From positions 1,054,001-1,118,000 of the forward strand of contig NZ_JAADJV010000001.1 of NCBI RefSeq assembly GCF_011684115.1: a stretch of DNA of 64,000 nt, in the 5' to 3' direction. Source of the DNA: Rahnella aceris (lineage in GTDB: Bacteria; Pseudomonadota; Gammaproteobacteria; Enterobacterales; Enterobacteriaceae). Positions 27,988 through 37,196 of this stretch are shown piece by piece (the first letter of the stretch is position 1; the number at the start of each line of letters is the position of its first letter). The position numbers and the translations under genes were made by a program. The notes under the pieces are model-generated. The model had not been told where the DNA came from. It did no database searches and worked only from the letters and a program-made list of their open reading frames with translations.

Positions 27988-29670
27988 TTACGGTGTCACG
28001 CCAGACGTGGTTTGTACCTTCACATCCGGCGTGGCTGCCGGACCAAAGACGGTGTAGGTCGGCAAATCGACGTTCTGATACGGCTCCCAGCCGCCGCCTA
28101 ACGCTTTATACAGCGAGACCAGGTCGGTGCTGGTTTTCACTTTCGCTTCAGCGGATTGCTGATGCGCCTGTGCCAGCTGGCGCTGGGCATCAAGCACGTT
28201 GATAAAGGTAGAAAGCCCCTGGCGGTAGCTGTCGCTCGCCAGATCAAACGCGGTCTGTAGCGCTTCGGTCGTCTGGTCTAAACCGCTGACCTGATCCTGA
28301 TCGGTGCGGTAATTCACCAGCGCATTATCGACATCCTGCAACGCTGTCAGCACGGTCTGGCGATAATTCAGCGCCGCATTCGCCTGTTGCGCACGGGAAA
28401 GATGCACGCTGGACACCAGACGTCCGCCCTGGAAAATCGGCAGGGAAATCTGCGGGCCAAAGGAGTAGAAATGGCTGCTCCAGTTATCGAGATAACTGAC
28501 GTCCGTGTTACGCATACCGAACTGGCCGGTGAGCGAAATACTCGGGAACATCTGCGCGACGGATACACCAATATTGGCGGTTGCCGCGTGGAGATCTGCC
28601 TCGGCTTTGCGTACGTCCGGACGACGGCGCGCCAGCTGTGACGGCACACCGACCGGCACGGCAGCGGGCAGGGCAGGCATCGGTTTAGGGGCAGAAAGTT
28701 CAGCATCCAGCGAGCCAGGCGTCTGACCGAGCAACACGGCCAGTCCGTTCATTGCCTGACGTTCCTGCGCCTGATATTGCGGCAACTGGGCGCGCAGGGA
28801 ACCTAACTGTGCGCGGGCATTTTCGACATCAAGCTGCGGTGACAGTCCGTTTTGCTGACGGTTTTGTGTCAGATCTAAGGTTTGCTGCGCGACATCGATT
28901 TGCGTCTGTATCGCTGCCGTCACGCTTTGCGCGCCACGCAGTTGCAGATAGGCACGGGCGACCTCAGCTTCCAGCGAAACTAATGCATCGTTGCGTTGTT
29001 CTATGGACGATTGCGTCTGGGCATTGGCGGCTTCGACCTGACGTCGTGTGCCGCCGAACAAATCCAGCTCCCAGCTGGCATCGAAATTGCCCTGATACAA
29101 ATTCACCGGCCGCGTAGCCGTGCTGATCGCGCCGGAGGCTTCCGGTCCGAGATCGTCAAGTTGTTGCGAGGCGCCGCTGGAATCGAGAATACCTTTCAGA
29201 CCGAGCTGCTGACGGGTCATTTTCGCGCTGCCCTGCACCGATGGCAGCCAGGCGCCTTCGGCCTGTTTCACCTGCTCGCGGGCACCGGCGATACGCAGTA
29301 CTGCCTGTTGCAGGGAAATATTCCCGGCAATCGCACGGGTGATCAGGCTGTCGAGTTGCGGGTCATTAAAGGCTTTCCACCACAGCGGATTTGGCTCCGA
29401 GGGCAGGGCAATCGATGCGCCGTCTTTGTCTTTCGGCTGGGTCATATCGTTATAGGCCGAGGGTGTCACCGGATTCGGCTTCTGATAATCCGGGCCAACG
29501 GAGCACGCTGCTAATACCAGCGTTAATGTCGAGAGAGTCAGAAAACGGGTGCCTGAATGTAAAACCCCCTTCCGGCCCCGGCCTTCGCAGAGGGTGGAGC
29601 AGGACGGCATCACGGATGGCTGATTTCTCAGAGTAGAGCTTTTCTTGTTCAACTTAATGTGCTCCGGCAT
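27988..29670 (-). CDS. NodT-type outer-membrane efflux lipoprotein
   Basis: A 560-codon frame for an RND/MFS outer-membrane factor. The lipobox is LTLVLAACSVGPDYQKP, followed by two OEP repeats and the Arg-rich LARRRPDVRKAEADLHAATA motif of the NodT family. Counting from 29670, about 57 residues precede the lipobox Cys, far more than normal. The extra length includes sequence translated from a REP-like palindrome (29565-29605). An alternative ATG at 29610 gives a more normal but still odd signal peptide. It is the third gene of the HlyD - DHA2 MFS - channel operon and overlaps the MFS gene by 17 bp from 29670. Confidence 0.88.
   Translation of the reverse strand: MPEHIKLNKKSSTLRNQPSVMPSCSTLCEGRGRKGVLHSGTRFLTLSTLTLVLAACSVGPDYQKPNPVTPSAYNDMTQPKDKDGASIALPSEPNPLWWKAFNDPQLDSLITRAIAGNISLQQAVLRIAGAREQVKQAEGAWLPSVQGSAKMTRQQLGLKGILDSSGASQQLDDLGPEASGAISTATRPVNLYQGNFDASWELDLFGGTRRQVEAANAQTQSSIEQRNDALVSLEAEVARAYLQLRGAQSVTAAIQTQIDVAQQTLDLTQNRQQNGLSPQLDVENARAQLGSLRAQLPQYQAQERQAMNGLAVLLGQTPGSLDAELSAPKPMPALPAAVPVGVPSQLARRRPDVRKAEADLHAATANIGVSVAQMFPSISLTGQFGMRNTDVSYLDNWSSHFYSFGPQISLPIFQGGRLVSSVHLSRAQQANAALNYRQTVLTALQDVDNALVNYRTDQDQVSGLDQTTEALQTAFDLASDSYRQGLSTFINVLDAQRQLAQAHQQSAEAKVKTSTDLVSLYKALGGGWEPYQNVDLPTYTVFGPAATPDVKVQTTSGVTP
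29565..29606. repeat. REP-like palindrome inside the efflux lipoprotein gene
   Basis: The segment ACCCCCTTCCGGCC...CCTTCGCAGAGGGTGG resembles the CCCTCC / TTCGCA / GGGAGG hairpins between genes elsewhere in this window, but is less perfect. It lies between the candidate start codons and the signal-peptide core of the NodT-type gene. Confidence 0.6.
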
Positions 29671-31222
29671 TACCTTCGCTCTTAACTGGCGAAAGCAGGA
29701 AACAAAACGGGATCAAAATAACGGCGACGATGGCGCAATAACCGAATACGTCGATGTAGGCCAGAATGCGCGATTGCGAAATCATCTCCTGATACATGCG
29801 CACGGTCGCCAGTTGCATCGGGTCGCCGACCACGTGGGCAAAATCACGGATCGCCTCAGCGCTTTTGCTCACCGCCTGATTAAACTGTTCATTGAGCGGC
29901 GACATGTTGTGCGCCATATGCGCACTGTGTGCCTGCGTTCGCTCGGTGACACCGGCTGTCGCCAGCGAAATACCAATCGACCCCGCGACGTTACGGAACA
30001 TGGTAAACAGCGCGGCAGCGTCGGCGTTCATTTTTTGCGGGATGGTAATAAATGCGATAGTGGTCAGCGGCACAAACAGGAAACCGAGCCCTATCGACTG
30101 CGCGCTGCGGTACAGCACCAGCGTTTCAAAATCGACATCAGGTGTCAGCGTTGCCGAATAGATAAACGAGGCCGCCAGCAGGAAGAAACCGAAGGCAATG
30201 ATGTAACGCGTTTGTACAACGGGCATCAGCTTCAGCACCAGCGGGATCGACAGCACGATCAGCACCGCGCCCGGCGACATCACCAGCCCCGAGAGTGTGG
30301 CGGTGTAACCCAGTTGCTGCTGCGCCAGTTGCGGAATGACCACCGAACTGCCATACAGAATCATCGCCATACCGGCCATCAGTAAACCGGCGACAGCAAA
30401 GTTTTTATCCTTCAGACAGCGCAGATCGACCACCGGTTTTTTGGCGTACAGCAGCCAGTAAACCGCGCCGACAATCCCGGTGGCCGCCAGCACAGCAAAG
30501 GTGACAATAAAGCCGGACTGGAACCAGTCATCGTCTTCGCCGCGGTCCATCATCACCTGTAAGCAGCCCAGACCCAGCGCAATCAGCCCGATACCGATGT
30601 AATCAATACTGAGTTTGCCTTTTGCCTTGCGCTCCCACGGCGGATCTTCCAGCAGCTGATAAATCGCCAGCAGGGCAATAATCCCGACCGGAATATTGAT
30701 CAGGAATACCCAGCGCCAGCTGAAGTTATCCGTGATGTAACCGCCAAGTGTCGGGCCGACGACCGGCGCGACAATAATGGCAATCGATGAAAGGCCAAAC
30801 GCTTTGCCGCGATCTTCCGGTTTAAAGTAATCCAGCAATACCGATTGCTGGATCGGCTGCAAACCGCCGCCGAAAAAGCCCTGCAGGATGCGGAATAAGA
30901 TCATCTGCCACAGTTCGGTGGCGATGCCGCACAGGAAGGAGCAAACGGTGAACATGCCGATACAGATCAGGAAGTAAGTTTTGCGGCCCATCACGCGGCT
31001 GAGAAACGCCGAAATCGGCAGCACGATACCGTTCGCCACCAGATAGGACGTCAGCACCCAGGTCGATTCGTCATAACTGGAAGATAATGAACCGGCGACG
31101 TGCGGCAGCGCCACGTTAACGATAGTGGTGTCCAGGATTTCCATGAACACCGCAATGGTCACGACGGCGGCAACTGCCCACGGATTGGCCTTGGGTTTCC
31201 AGTAGCTGCGATCTTCATTCAT
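29654..31222 (-). CDS. DHA2-family multidrug MFS transporter (EmrB-like)
   Basis: A 522-residue, 14-helix drug:H+ antiporter. Diagnostic sequences are ILDTTIVNVALPHVAGSL in TM1, GWVLTSYLV-like TWVLTSYLVANGIVLPIS, and motif C in TM5 (APVVGPTLGGYIT). It pumps hydrophobic compounds, working with the HlyD adaptor whose stop overlaps its start (ATGA) and with the outer-membrane lipoprotein that follows. No regulator is adjacent; the nearest AraC gene is convergent. It is emrB-like but not named because a second such pair lies 6 kb away. Confidence 0.9.
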   Translation of the reverse strand: MNEDRSYWKPKANPWAVAAVVTIAVFMEILDTTIVNVALPHVAGSLSSSYDESTWVLTSYLVANGIVLPISAFLSRVMGRKTYFLICIGMFTVCSFLCGIATELWQMILFRILQGFFGGGLQPIQQSVLLDYFKPEDRGKAFGLSSIAIIVAPVVGPTLGGYITDNFSWRWVFLINIPVGIIALLAIYQLLEDPPWERKAKGKLSIDYIGIGLIALGLGCLQVMMDRGEDDDWFQSGFIVTFAVLAATGIVGAVYWLLYAKKPVVDLRCLKDKNFAVAGLLMAGMAMILYGSSVVIPQLAQQQLGYTATLSGLVMSPGAVLIVLSIPLVLKLMPVVQTRYIIAFGFFLLAASFIYSATLTPDVDFETLVLYRSAQSIGLGFLFVPLTTIAFITIPQKMNADAAALFTMFRNVAGSIGISLATAGVTERTQAHSAHMAHNMSPLNEQFNQAVSKSAEAIRDFAHVVGDPMQLATVRMYQEMISQSRILAYIDVFGYCAIVAVILIPFCFLLSPVKSEGNAGAH

Positions 31223-32409
31223 TCGACGGTCACCGTCGGTTCGACAGACAGACCCAGCGGCAGAGGGTGATTCTCATCAAGACCGCTGTCGATGACGATT
31301 TTCACCGGTACGCGCTGAACGATTTTCACGTAGTTGCCGGTGGCGTTTTCAGCCGGGAAGGCCGAGAAGCGCGAACCGGTGCCTTGTTGAATACTGTCAA
31401 CGTGGCCGTGAAGTTTGATGTCCGGGAAGGCATCGACGGTAATTTCCACCTTGTTGCCGGGGCGCATGCGTTCGAGCTGCGATTCTTTGTAGTTTGCGGC
31501 GATCCAGATATCTTTCGAAACCACTGAGAACAGCGAGGTTCCGGCCTGAACCAGCGTACCGAGCTGCACATTACGCTTGGTGACGTAGCCGTCGAACGGT
31601 GCGCGCACCTGCGCATAGGAGAGGTTGAGCGTCGCCGTTTCCAGCTGAGCTTTCGCCTGTTCAACCTGTTGCTGACGAGCTTCGACGTTGGTTTCAGCCT
31701 GACGGATATTCAGCTGTACCTGCGCGGCAACCTGCACCTGCGCTTTGGCATTTTCCAGATCAGCGGCTGCAGAACGTACCTGCGCGTTGGACGTATCAAT
31801 ATTTTGTTGCGTGGTGGCACGCGGGTCTACGCCGCGCTGACGACGGAAATCGGCAGTGGCATTCAGCAAATTGGCTTCCGCCCGCGTCTGCTGGGCTTTC
31901 GCCTGAGCAAGCTGCGCCGGATATTGTACTTTCGCCAGATCGTATTGCGCCTGCGCCTGATGCAACTGCGCGACCGCCAGACCGAGCTGAGCCTGTGCCT
32001 GATCGCGCTGCGCGGCCGCGTCACGCGGATCGATTTCCACCAGTAAGTCGCCTTTCTTCACGAACTGGTTATCTTTCACCGCAAGATGAGTGACATAACC
32101 GGCAATTTTCGGCGCGATGGTGACGGCATCACCTTCGGTAAAGGCGTCATCGGTGCTGACCTGATCTTTGGTCATCAGCCACCAGACCAGTGCCACGACC
32201 ACCATCACCACTACCACAATCCCGAGGATGATCAGGGGTTTCTTGCCGGGGCCTTTACGCTTTTCATCGTTATCCTGTTTACTGTCGTCGGGATTTTTCT
32301 GGTCTTTGGGATCCTGAGTGTGACCTCCTCCTGATTTTACCTGGCTGGAATCGAGTTCAGTATTTGCGTCGCCGGACGCGGAGGGCTGTGTCTTGTTATC
32401 GTTTGTCAT
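31219..32409 (-). CDS. HlyD/EmrA-type membrane fusion protein
   Basis: A 396-residue adaptor with a single N-terminal membrane segment (PLIILGIVVVVMVVVALVWW) preceded by a charged, Asp/Lys-rich cytoplasmic tail of about 55 residues. A biotinyl-lipoyl domain (VKKGDLLVEIDPRDAAAQRD) and a long Gln/Ala-rich coiled coil (LGLAVAQLHQAQAQYDLAKV) follow. It bridges the MFS pump to the outer-membrane channel. ATG at 32409 gives a normal start; upstream frame codons are not supported. It is the first gene of the three-gene efflux operon. Confidence 0.9.
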   Translation of the reverse strand: MTNDNKTQPSASGDANTELDSSQVKSGGGHTQDPKDQKNPDDSKQDNDEKRKGPGKKPLIILGIVVVVMVVVALVWWLMTKDQVSTDDAFTEGDAVTIAPKIAGYVTHLAVKDNQFVKKGDLLVEIDPRDAAAQRDQAQAQLGLAVAQLHQAQAQYDLAKVQYPAQLAQAKAQQTRAEANLLNATADFRRQRGVDPRATTQQNIDTSNAQVRSAAADLENAKAQVQVAAQVQLNIRQAETNVEARQQQVEQAKAQLETATLNLSYAQVRAPFDGYVTKRNVQLGTLVQAGTSLFSVVSKDIWIAANYKESQLERMRPGNKVEITVDAFPDIKLHGHVDSIQQGTGSRFSAFPAENATGNYVKIVQRVPVKIVIDSGLDENHPLPLGLSVEPTVTVE

Positions 32410-32688
32410 AATGCTCTTCTGAATAGTGCTCTTCTGATTATCGGCCGCCACGCGCCGGAACAAAGAAATCTTGTTTTAAGCTAGAACGTATTGATGTAAA
32501 TGCAAGTAAATCCATGTCAATTAACCTTAGGGAAAGCACAAAGATCCAAACCATAGGGAACGTCTTAAAAGTTGGAAATGGGTTATAATGCCGGGCTGGT
32601 ATTTGTATTTTTCAAATAAAGTTGATTCTCTGCTTCAGGACATTTTTGTGAAACATTCCCAACAACAATCATTCTTGTGGGTCAACCC

Positions 32689-33600
32689 ATGACCCGTCCC
32701 GCGCCTTCCTATAAAGGCCTGACACGTATTGCCTCGCTGGTGTCGCTGTGCGTCGCGCTGATCCTGGTTTGCGTCAAAGTCTGGGCATGGACCGCCACCG
32801 GTTCGATTGCGCTGCTGACCTCTGCCGCCGACGGTCTGGTCGATGTACTGGCCTCGATGGTGACGCTGATCGGCGTGCGTTATGCCGGACGGCCGGCAGA
32901 CAAAGGCCATCGTTACGGCCACGGCAAAGCCGAAGCTGTGGCCGCGTTTGTACAGGCGCTGTTACTGGGCGGCGCGGGGCTGGTGCTCGGCGGTGAATCC
33001 ATCGGGCGCATCATTAATCCGGAACCCCTGGCGCAGCTCGGTCTTGGTATCTGGGTGATCATCGGCAGTTCGCTGGCCGCCACCGGACTGGTGCTGATGC
33101 AAACCTATGTGGTGAAACGTACCGGATCAACGGCCATCGCGGCTGACCGCGCGCACTACATTACGGACGTCGCGGTGAATATTGCCGTACTGCTGGCGCT
33201 GATTTTCGAGCGTTACTTCGGCTGGACGCGTTCCGACTCCATCGGCGCGCTGTTGATTTCCTTCTATATGATCTGGAATGCGCGCGGTATGGCGGCAGAT
33301 GCACTGACCCAGTTGCTTGATCGCGAACTGAGTGCAGATGACCGCAAGCGCGTGAAAGCGGCAGTATTAAGTGTTGAAGGCGTGCGCGGTGTACATGACA
33401 TTCGCACCCGCAACGGCGGCGACCGCGTATTTGTCGAGTTTCACGTCGAGGTTGATGGCAATCTGACGGTGGATGTCGGGCACGATATCGGTGATGCGGC
33501 TGAAATGGCGGTGAGCAAGTTGTTTAAGTCTGCGGATGTGACGGCTCATCTGGAGCCGGACGGGATTGATGACGACAGACTGGATAATTTATTGCACTAA
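32689..33600 (+). CDS. Cation diffusion facilitator, FieF (YiiP) subfamily
   Basis: A 303-residue Zn/Fe:H+ antiporter with six membrane segments. The transport-site residues are present: two Asp in SAADGLVDVLAS and His/Asp in AADRAHYITDVAVN. The HRYGHGKAEAVAAF motif is typical of FieF/YiiP. The C-terminal ferredoxin-like cytoplasmic domain (VRGVHDIRTRNGGDRVFVEF) binds metal and forms the dimer. ATG at 32689 is preferred; a GTG 12 bp upstream is possible. E. coli fieF is next to cpxP, so this may be a second paralogue and the symbol is withheld. A composite palindromic repeat follows. Confidence 0.88.
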   Translation: MTRPAPSYKGLTRIASLVSLCVALILVCVKVWAWTATGSIALLTSAADGLVDVLASMVTLIGVRYAGRPADKGHRYGHGKAEAVAAFVQALLLGGAGLVLGGESIGRIINPEPLAQLGLGIWVIIGSSLAATGLVLMQTYVVKRTGSTAIAADRAHYITDVAVNIAVLLALIFERYFGWTRSDSIGALLISFYMIWNARGMAADALTQLLDRELSADDRKRVKAAVLSVEGVRGVHDIRTRNGGDRVFVEFHVEVDGNLTVDVGHDIGDAAEMAVSKLFKSADVTAHLEPDGIDDDRLDNLLH

Positions 33601-33619
33601 GGTCAAGGTTGTGGGTTTG

Positions 33620-33745
33620 CTCCCTCCCCTGCGAAGGGGAGGGTTGGGGTGGGGTATTAAATAAAAATCAAAGAGTTAAATTTTTTTAGTGTCAGTATTT
33701 ACCCTTAAAACTCCCTCCCGTCCTCCCCCTTCGCCGGGGGAGGAG
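33620..33745. repeat. REP/BIME-like composite repeat, copy 3
   Basis: Hairpins CCCTCCCC-TGCGAA-GGGGAGGG (33622-33643) and CCTCCCCC-TTCGCC-GGGGGAGG (33722-33743) are separated by about 78 bp starting TTGGGGTGGGGTATTAAA. It is the same composite as at 18.05-18.18 kb and sits between convergent genes. Confidence 0.82.
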
Positions 33746-33770
33746 CAAAGCAAAACCCTCATTTTCAAAA

Positions 33771-35201
33771 CTATTGCGCTTTAATCGCCATGGCATCCCG
33801 CATGGTATAGAACAAATCCGTCTGATCCGTCAGACCCACCACATTCGCCGCATGCGGGCCAAACGCGGCAATACGCAGCTGCGTCCCGGTGTGTCCCTGT
33901 GAATCATCTTCTGAGTTGCCGTAGCTGATGGTCATCGGTGCACCGTCCCTGGTGGTCAGCGTCTGGGTCAGACCGGGGGCTTTGGCATCGGATTCGATAA
34001 TCTGGCTGGAATGGGCGTGGTCGGCGGTGACGATAACCAGCGTGTTGCCGTCCTGACGGGCGAACTCCAGCGCTTTTTGCACGGCCTCATCCAGATCCAC
34101 CGTTTCACCGAATTGTCCGCACGGATTAGCGGCGTGATCCTGTTTATCAATCGATGCGCCTTCAACCTGCAGGAAGAAACCGTTCTGATTAGCTTTCAGC
34201 AAGTCGATGGCTTTTTCAGTCATGGCGGCAAGCGTCGGGATGTCAGCGGTGCGCTGCGGATTGGCTTCACAGGTGACAGCCGGTTTATCAATGTTGCCGT
34301 GATAAGTGGCTTTCGGACCCTGCCAGCGCACCGGCATGTTGCCTTCGGAGAACAGGCCAAGAACCGGTTTCTTCTGGTCTGCCTGCGTGATGGCACTGAG
34401 CTGTTCTGCGTTTTCCACCCAAACATAACCCTGTGTCAGCGCCTGTTCTTTGAGGGATTTATCCTTAAATTCACCGGCTTTCGCCAGCTGGCTGAACGAT
34501 TTTCTGCCGCCGCCCAGCGTGACATCAGCGCGAGCCTGCAACAACTGTTCCGTGATCGAACCGCGTCCGCCATTTTCCAGCGCGTTGCTGGCGCATTTCT
34601 CTGCGGTTTCTTGCGGGCCGTAGCACTTGCGTGAGGTCACATGCGCAATCTGTGCGGCCGGCGTTGCATCCTGCAATTCTGCGGTGGAGACGTTGCCGGT
34701 GGCCTTGCCTGCGGCTTTGGCGATCTCAAGAATGGTCTGGTGATCTTTGCCGTTTACATCCACGCCAATCGCGCCGTTATAGCTTTTAACACCGGTCGCC
34801 CAGGCGGTGGCTGATGCGGCGGAATCGGTCACGTAACTTGGTTTTTGCGTTTTCTTATCCAGAGAATAATGCGTGTACTGGCCGGTCAGCGGCAGGGCAT
34901 CAATGCCTTTGAAATAGCCGCCTGCGCCTTCTGCATAGTTACGTGCAGACGTGATTTCAGAATCACCCATGCCGTCGCCAATCAGCAAAATCACGTTTTT
35001 CACCGTTTTGTCTGACAACGAGGCTTTCAGCGCTGCTGTCTGATCACCGCTCAGACGGCGGGCACCACCCGGTTCCGTCAGCACGCCTTTTGCCGCCCGG
35101 TCGGTCAGCGTGTCGGTTTCAGCGGCGAGGGTGGAGGAAGAAGCGGAAAGCAGCAGGGCGGCAGTGACTGCGCGGGCGACCAGAGATACGGATTGTTGCA
35201 T
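33771..35201 (-). CDS. phoA: Alkaline phosphatase
   Basis: A 476-residue periplasmic phosphomonoesterase that frees inorganic phosphate under starvation. The signal peptide is [21 protein letters not shown]. The catalytic Ser (near residue 127) is in [15 protein letters not shown]. Metal-ligand segments [28 protein letters not shown] and [11 protein letters not shown] are all present. Disulfide-forming Cys residues ([14 protein letters not shown]) match the family. ATG at 35201 follows AAGGAG at 8 bases. A Pho box lies upstream. It is monocistronic. Confidence 0.96.
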   Translation of the reverse strand: MQQSVSLVARAVTAALLLSASSSTLAAETDTLTDRAAKGVLTEPGGARRLSGDQTAALKASLSDKTVKNVILLIGDGMGDSEITSARNYAEGAGGYFKGIDALPLTGQYTHYSLDKKTQKPSYVTDSAASATAWATGVKSYNGAIGVDVNGKDHQTILEIAKAAGKATGNVSTAELQDATPAAQIAHVTSRKCYGPQETAEKCASNALENGGRGSITEQLLQARADVTLGGGRKSFSQLAKAGEFKDKSLKEQALTQGYVWVENAEQLSAITQADQKKPVLGLFSEGNMPVRWQGPKATYHGNIDKPAVTCEANPQRTADIPTLAAMTEKAIDLLKANQNGFFLQVEGASIDKQDHAANPCGQFGETVDLDEAVQKALEFARQDGNTLVIVTADHAHSSQIIESDAKAPGLTQTLTTRDGAPMTISYGNSEDDSQGHTGTQLRIAAFGPHAANVVGLTDQTDLFYTMRDAMAIKAQ

Positions 35202-35284
35202 TATCAAAACTCCTTTTTATAAACCATCGGAAATAAAAATATACATATCGATATTTTTTGTTACCGGAAGGTTAAGGGAGACTT

Positions 35285-35302
35285 GTGACATTTTAATGAC
35301 AG
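35285..35302 (-). promoter_or_regulatory. Pho box of phoA
   Basis: Read on the minus strand, CTGTCATTAAAATGTCAC is two CTGTCAT/ATGTCAC heptamers 4 bp apart, nearly identical in pattern to the E. coli phoA Pho box. PhoB binding should activate phoA under phosphate limitation. The site is about 84 bp upstream of the ATG; a weak -10 may lie about 10 bp downstream. Confidence 0.85.
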
Positions 35303-35961
35303 GCGCCGGACTGGCCGTGAGACTGGGTTTTAACTTCAACTTCAAGGTCAAGACCTTGGGTTGCCACCCAAACTGGCCTTAAGAGGCGCCTATCGCCGCG
35401 CCTCTTAAGAATCTCCGGCTCTTTTACTGCGCGCTCCGCTCGCTGGCTATGTTTCAGGTAGCACGGCGACAGGCTGGAAATCTTGCCGCTTTGCGGTTCC
35501 TTCACTCGGTCCTGGAGCCTTTGGTCTCCAGGCCGCTCCGTTCAGCAAGCTTTCTGAATCGCCCGCGACTTTTTAAAGAATGAAGTAAGTGAGGTTGTGA
35601 AGTAAAAGCCTGAGGCCGGTTCCAAAATATCGCCTGAGGAGAGGTGGAAAACCGCGCGTCTTTTTTGCGCGGGTTGTAACCCGAACGAAGGGAACCGCGC
35701 AGCGGCGGGATTTTGCGGCTATCACTGCGGCTGATGAAACATAGTCAGCGAGCGGAAGCGCTTGTTGAAAAAGCGAAGGGAGATCCAAGAGGGAAAAAGC
35801 ACGTTTCCCTCTTGGGCGGTTTCGGCGCTGCCCGATAAGTGATCACCGCAACTGAGAAACCGAAACTTTCTCGGCACAGCTTTCAGTGCAACTGAGAAAC
35901 CGAAACTTTCTCGGTCAGCTTTTCAGTGCAACTGAGAAGCCGCCTTTGCATCGGCACTATG
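35303..35961. other. Non-coding hairpin array between phoA and ldtB
   Basis: About 650 bp without a credible gene but packed with dyads. They include CTTAAGAGGCGC with its inverse (35378-35409), CCTGGAG with CTCCAGG (35511-35532), CCGCGC with GCGCGG (35652-35672) and CCAAGAGGGAAA with TTTCCCTCTTGG (35785-35815). A 40-bp tandem repeat closes the region. A 71-codon minus-strand frame at 35573-35788 is Arg-rich and probably not a gene. It may be a composite mobile repeat or carry a structured RNA. Confidence 0.55.
35848..35951. repeat. 40-bp tandem repeat, 2.6 copies
   Basis: Units start at 35848, 35888 and 35928, each beginning GCAACTGAGAA. The first two are nearly identical; the third diverges after 12-14 bases. 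Each complete unit contains a GAGAAA...TTTCTC hairpin. The spacing is exactly 40 bp. It lies just upstream (on the plus strand) of a terminator hairpin. Confidence 0.85.
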
Positions 35962-35993
35962 CAAAAAAAAGCCCCGATGAACGGGGCTTTTTC
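35962..35993. terminator. Terminator after ldtB
   Basis: AAAAAAAAGCCCCG-ATGAA-CGGGGCTTTTT forms a strong hairpin with A/T tracts on both sides, so it can act in both directions. It ends ldtB transcription (minus strand) 22 bp past its stop. Confidence 0.85.
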
Positions 35994-36014
35994 ACAACAA
36001 CGTCAAAGACGTAA

Positions 36015-36935
36015 TTAGTTGATCTGTACCGGCATACCGGAACGCATCTCGATAGCGCGCTGAACAACAGTCTGGTTGACCGCCGGATCCATCGATACGC
36101 TGCTTGCGCTGCCTGCCAGAGTGATTGGCAGCGGCTGCTGAGAATCAAACTCTTCCTGGTTAGAGGACAGCGGGTTGTGGATCTCAATATAACGTTTGCC
36201 GTCTGGTTCCACGGTGGCTTTCACCGGCTCGTTGATGAACTGAACGCGGGTGCCTTGCGGGACGTTGTCGAACAACCATTTGATGTCAGCATCACGCAGA
36301 CGCACACAACCGTGGCTCACACGCAAACCGATACCGAAATTGGCGTTGGTGCCGTGGACTGCATACAGACGCCCGACATACAGCGCGTACAGCCCCATCG
36401 GGTTGTCCGGACCCGCAGGGAAGACGGCTGGCAGGAATTCGCCACGAGAAGCATATTCTTCATGCATTTTCGCCGTCGGGGTCCAGGTCGGACCGGCTTT
36501 TTTACGCTGAACGGTAGTGACCCAGTTCATCGGGGTGTCTTTGCCCAGCTCACCGATACCGATCGGCAGCACGACCACAGTATTGGTGCCTTTCGGGTAG
36601 TAATACAGACGCATTTCAGCGCTGTTGATCACGATGCCTTCGTGCGGGGTTTCCGGCAGGATCAACTGCTGAGGAATGGTCAGCACGGTGCCCGGGGTTG
36701 GCAGGTACGGGTCAACGCCAGGGTTAGCTTCGAGCATGTTGCTCAAACCCATCTGGTATTGCGCTGCAAAATGTTCCAGTGGCAGGCTGCTGCCCTGCGG
36801 AACAGTAACTGTGATGTTTTCACCGACCAGACGACCATTATTGGCCGGAAGAGGGTAGACCACAGCAAAAGACGCCTGGCTATATGCAGCAACTGCCAAA
36901 ACCAGGGTAAGGATTGCGCGAATGCTCATTTTCAT
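36015..36935 (-). CDS. ldtB: L,D-transpeptidase attaching Braun lipoprotein
   Basis: A 306-residue periplasmic enzyme, close along its length to E. coli LdtB (YbiS), which links peptidoglycan diaminopimelate to the C-terminal Lys of Lpp. The signal peptide is [23 protein letters not shown] LysM-like segment ([20 protein letters not shown]) is followed by the YkuD catalytic domain. The nucleophile is Cys near residue 210 in [14 protein letters not shown], with the catalytic His in [11 protein letters not shown]. The start is MKMSIRA at 36935 or two codons later; the ribosome binding site is weak. It is monocistronic, with a terminator downstream. Confidence 0.95.
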   Translation of the reverse strand: MKMSIRAILTLVLAVAAYSQASFAVVYPLPANNGRLVGENITVTVPQGSSLPLEHFAAQYQMGLSNMLEANPGVDPYLPTPGTVLTIPQQLILPETPHEGIVINSAEMRLYYYPKGTNTVVVLPIGIGELGKDTPMNWVTTVQRKKAGPTWTPTAKMHEEYASRGEFLPAVFPAGPDNPMGLYALYVGRLYAVHGTNANFGIGLRVSHGCVRLRDADIKWLFDNVPQGTRVQFINEPVKATVEPDGKRYIEIHNPLSSNQEEFDSQQPLPITLAGSASSVSMDPAVNQTVVQRAIEMRSGMPVQIN

Positions 36936-37196
36936 ATTTTCGTTGGTCGTTAATGCCACACTGGCAGTTGTCAGGATGTTGATTCCCCCCGATCCGATAG
37001 AAACCGGCCGGAGGAATAGTGTACTTGCACATAGCACTTGAAAGGGATCCGGTATGTGTAACGAATCGCATTTCAGGGCCGCTAATTATAAGGATTTATT
37101 TCAAACAGGCCAAAGCTTTCTCACCTTGTTAGAAAAGTTCCCTGCCACAACCGCATTTTTTGCGGCAGCCTGCACATTTCCTTCACATTCCTGACC

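Noticed and set aside
35573..35788. 71-codon minus-strand frame in the hairpin array
   Set aside because: Arg-rich, no ribosome binding site, overlaps several dyads; more like repeat-derived noise.
35848..35951. Possible CRISPR remnant
   Set aside because: The 40-bp units are near-identical end to end without spacers, and no cas genes are near.
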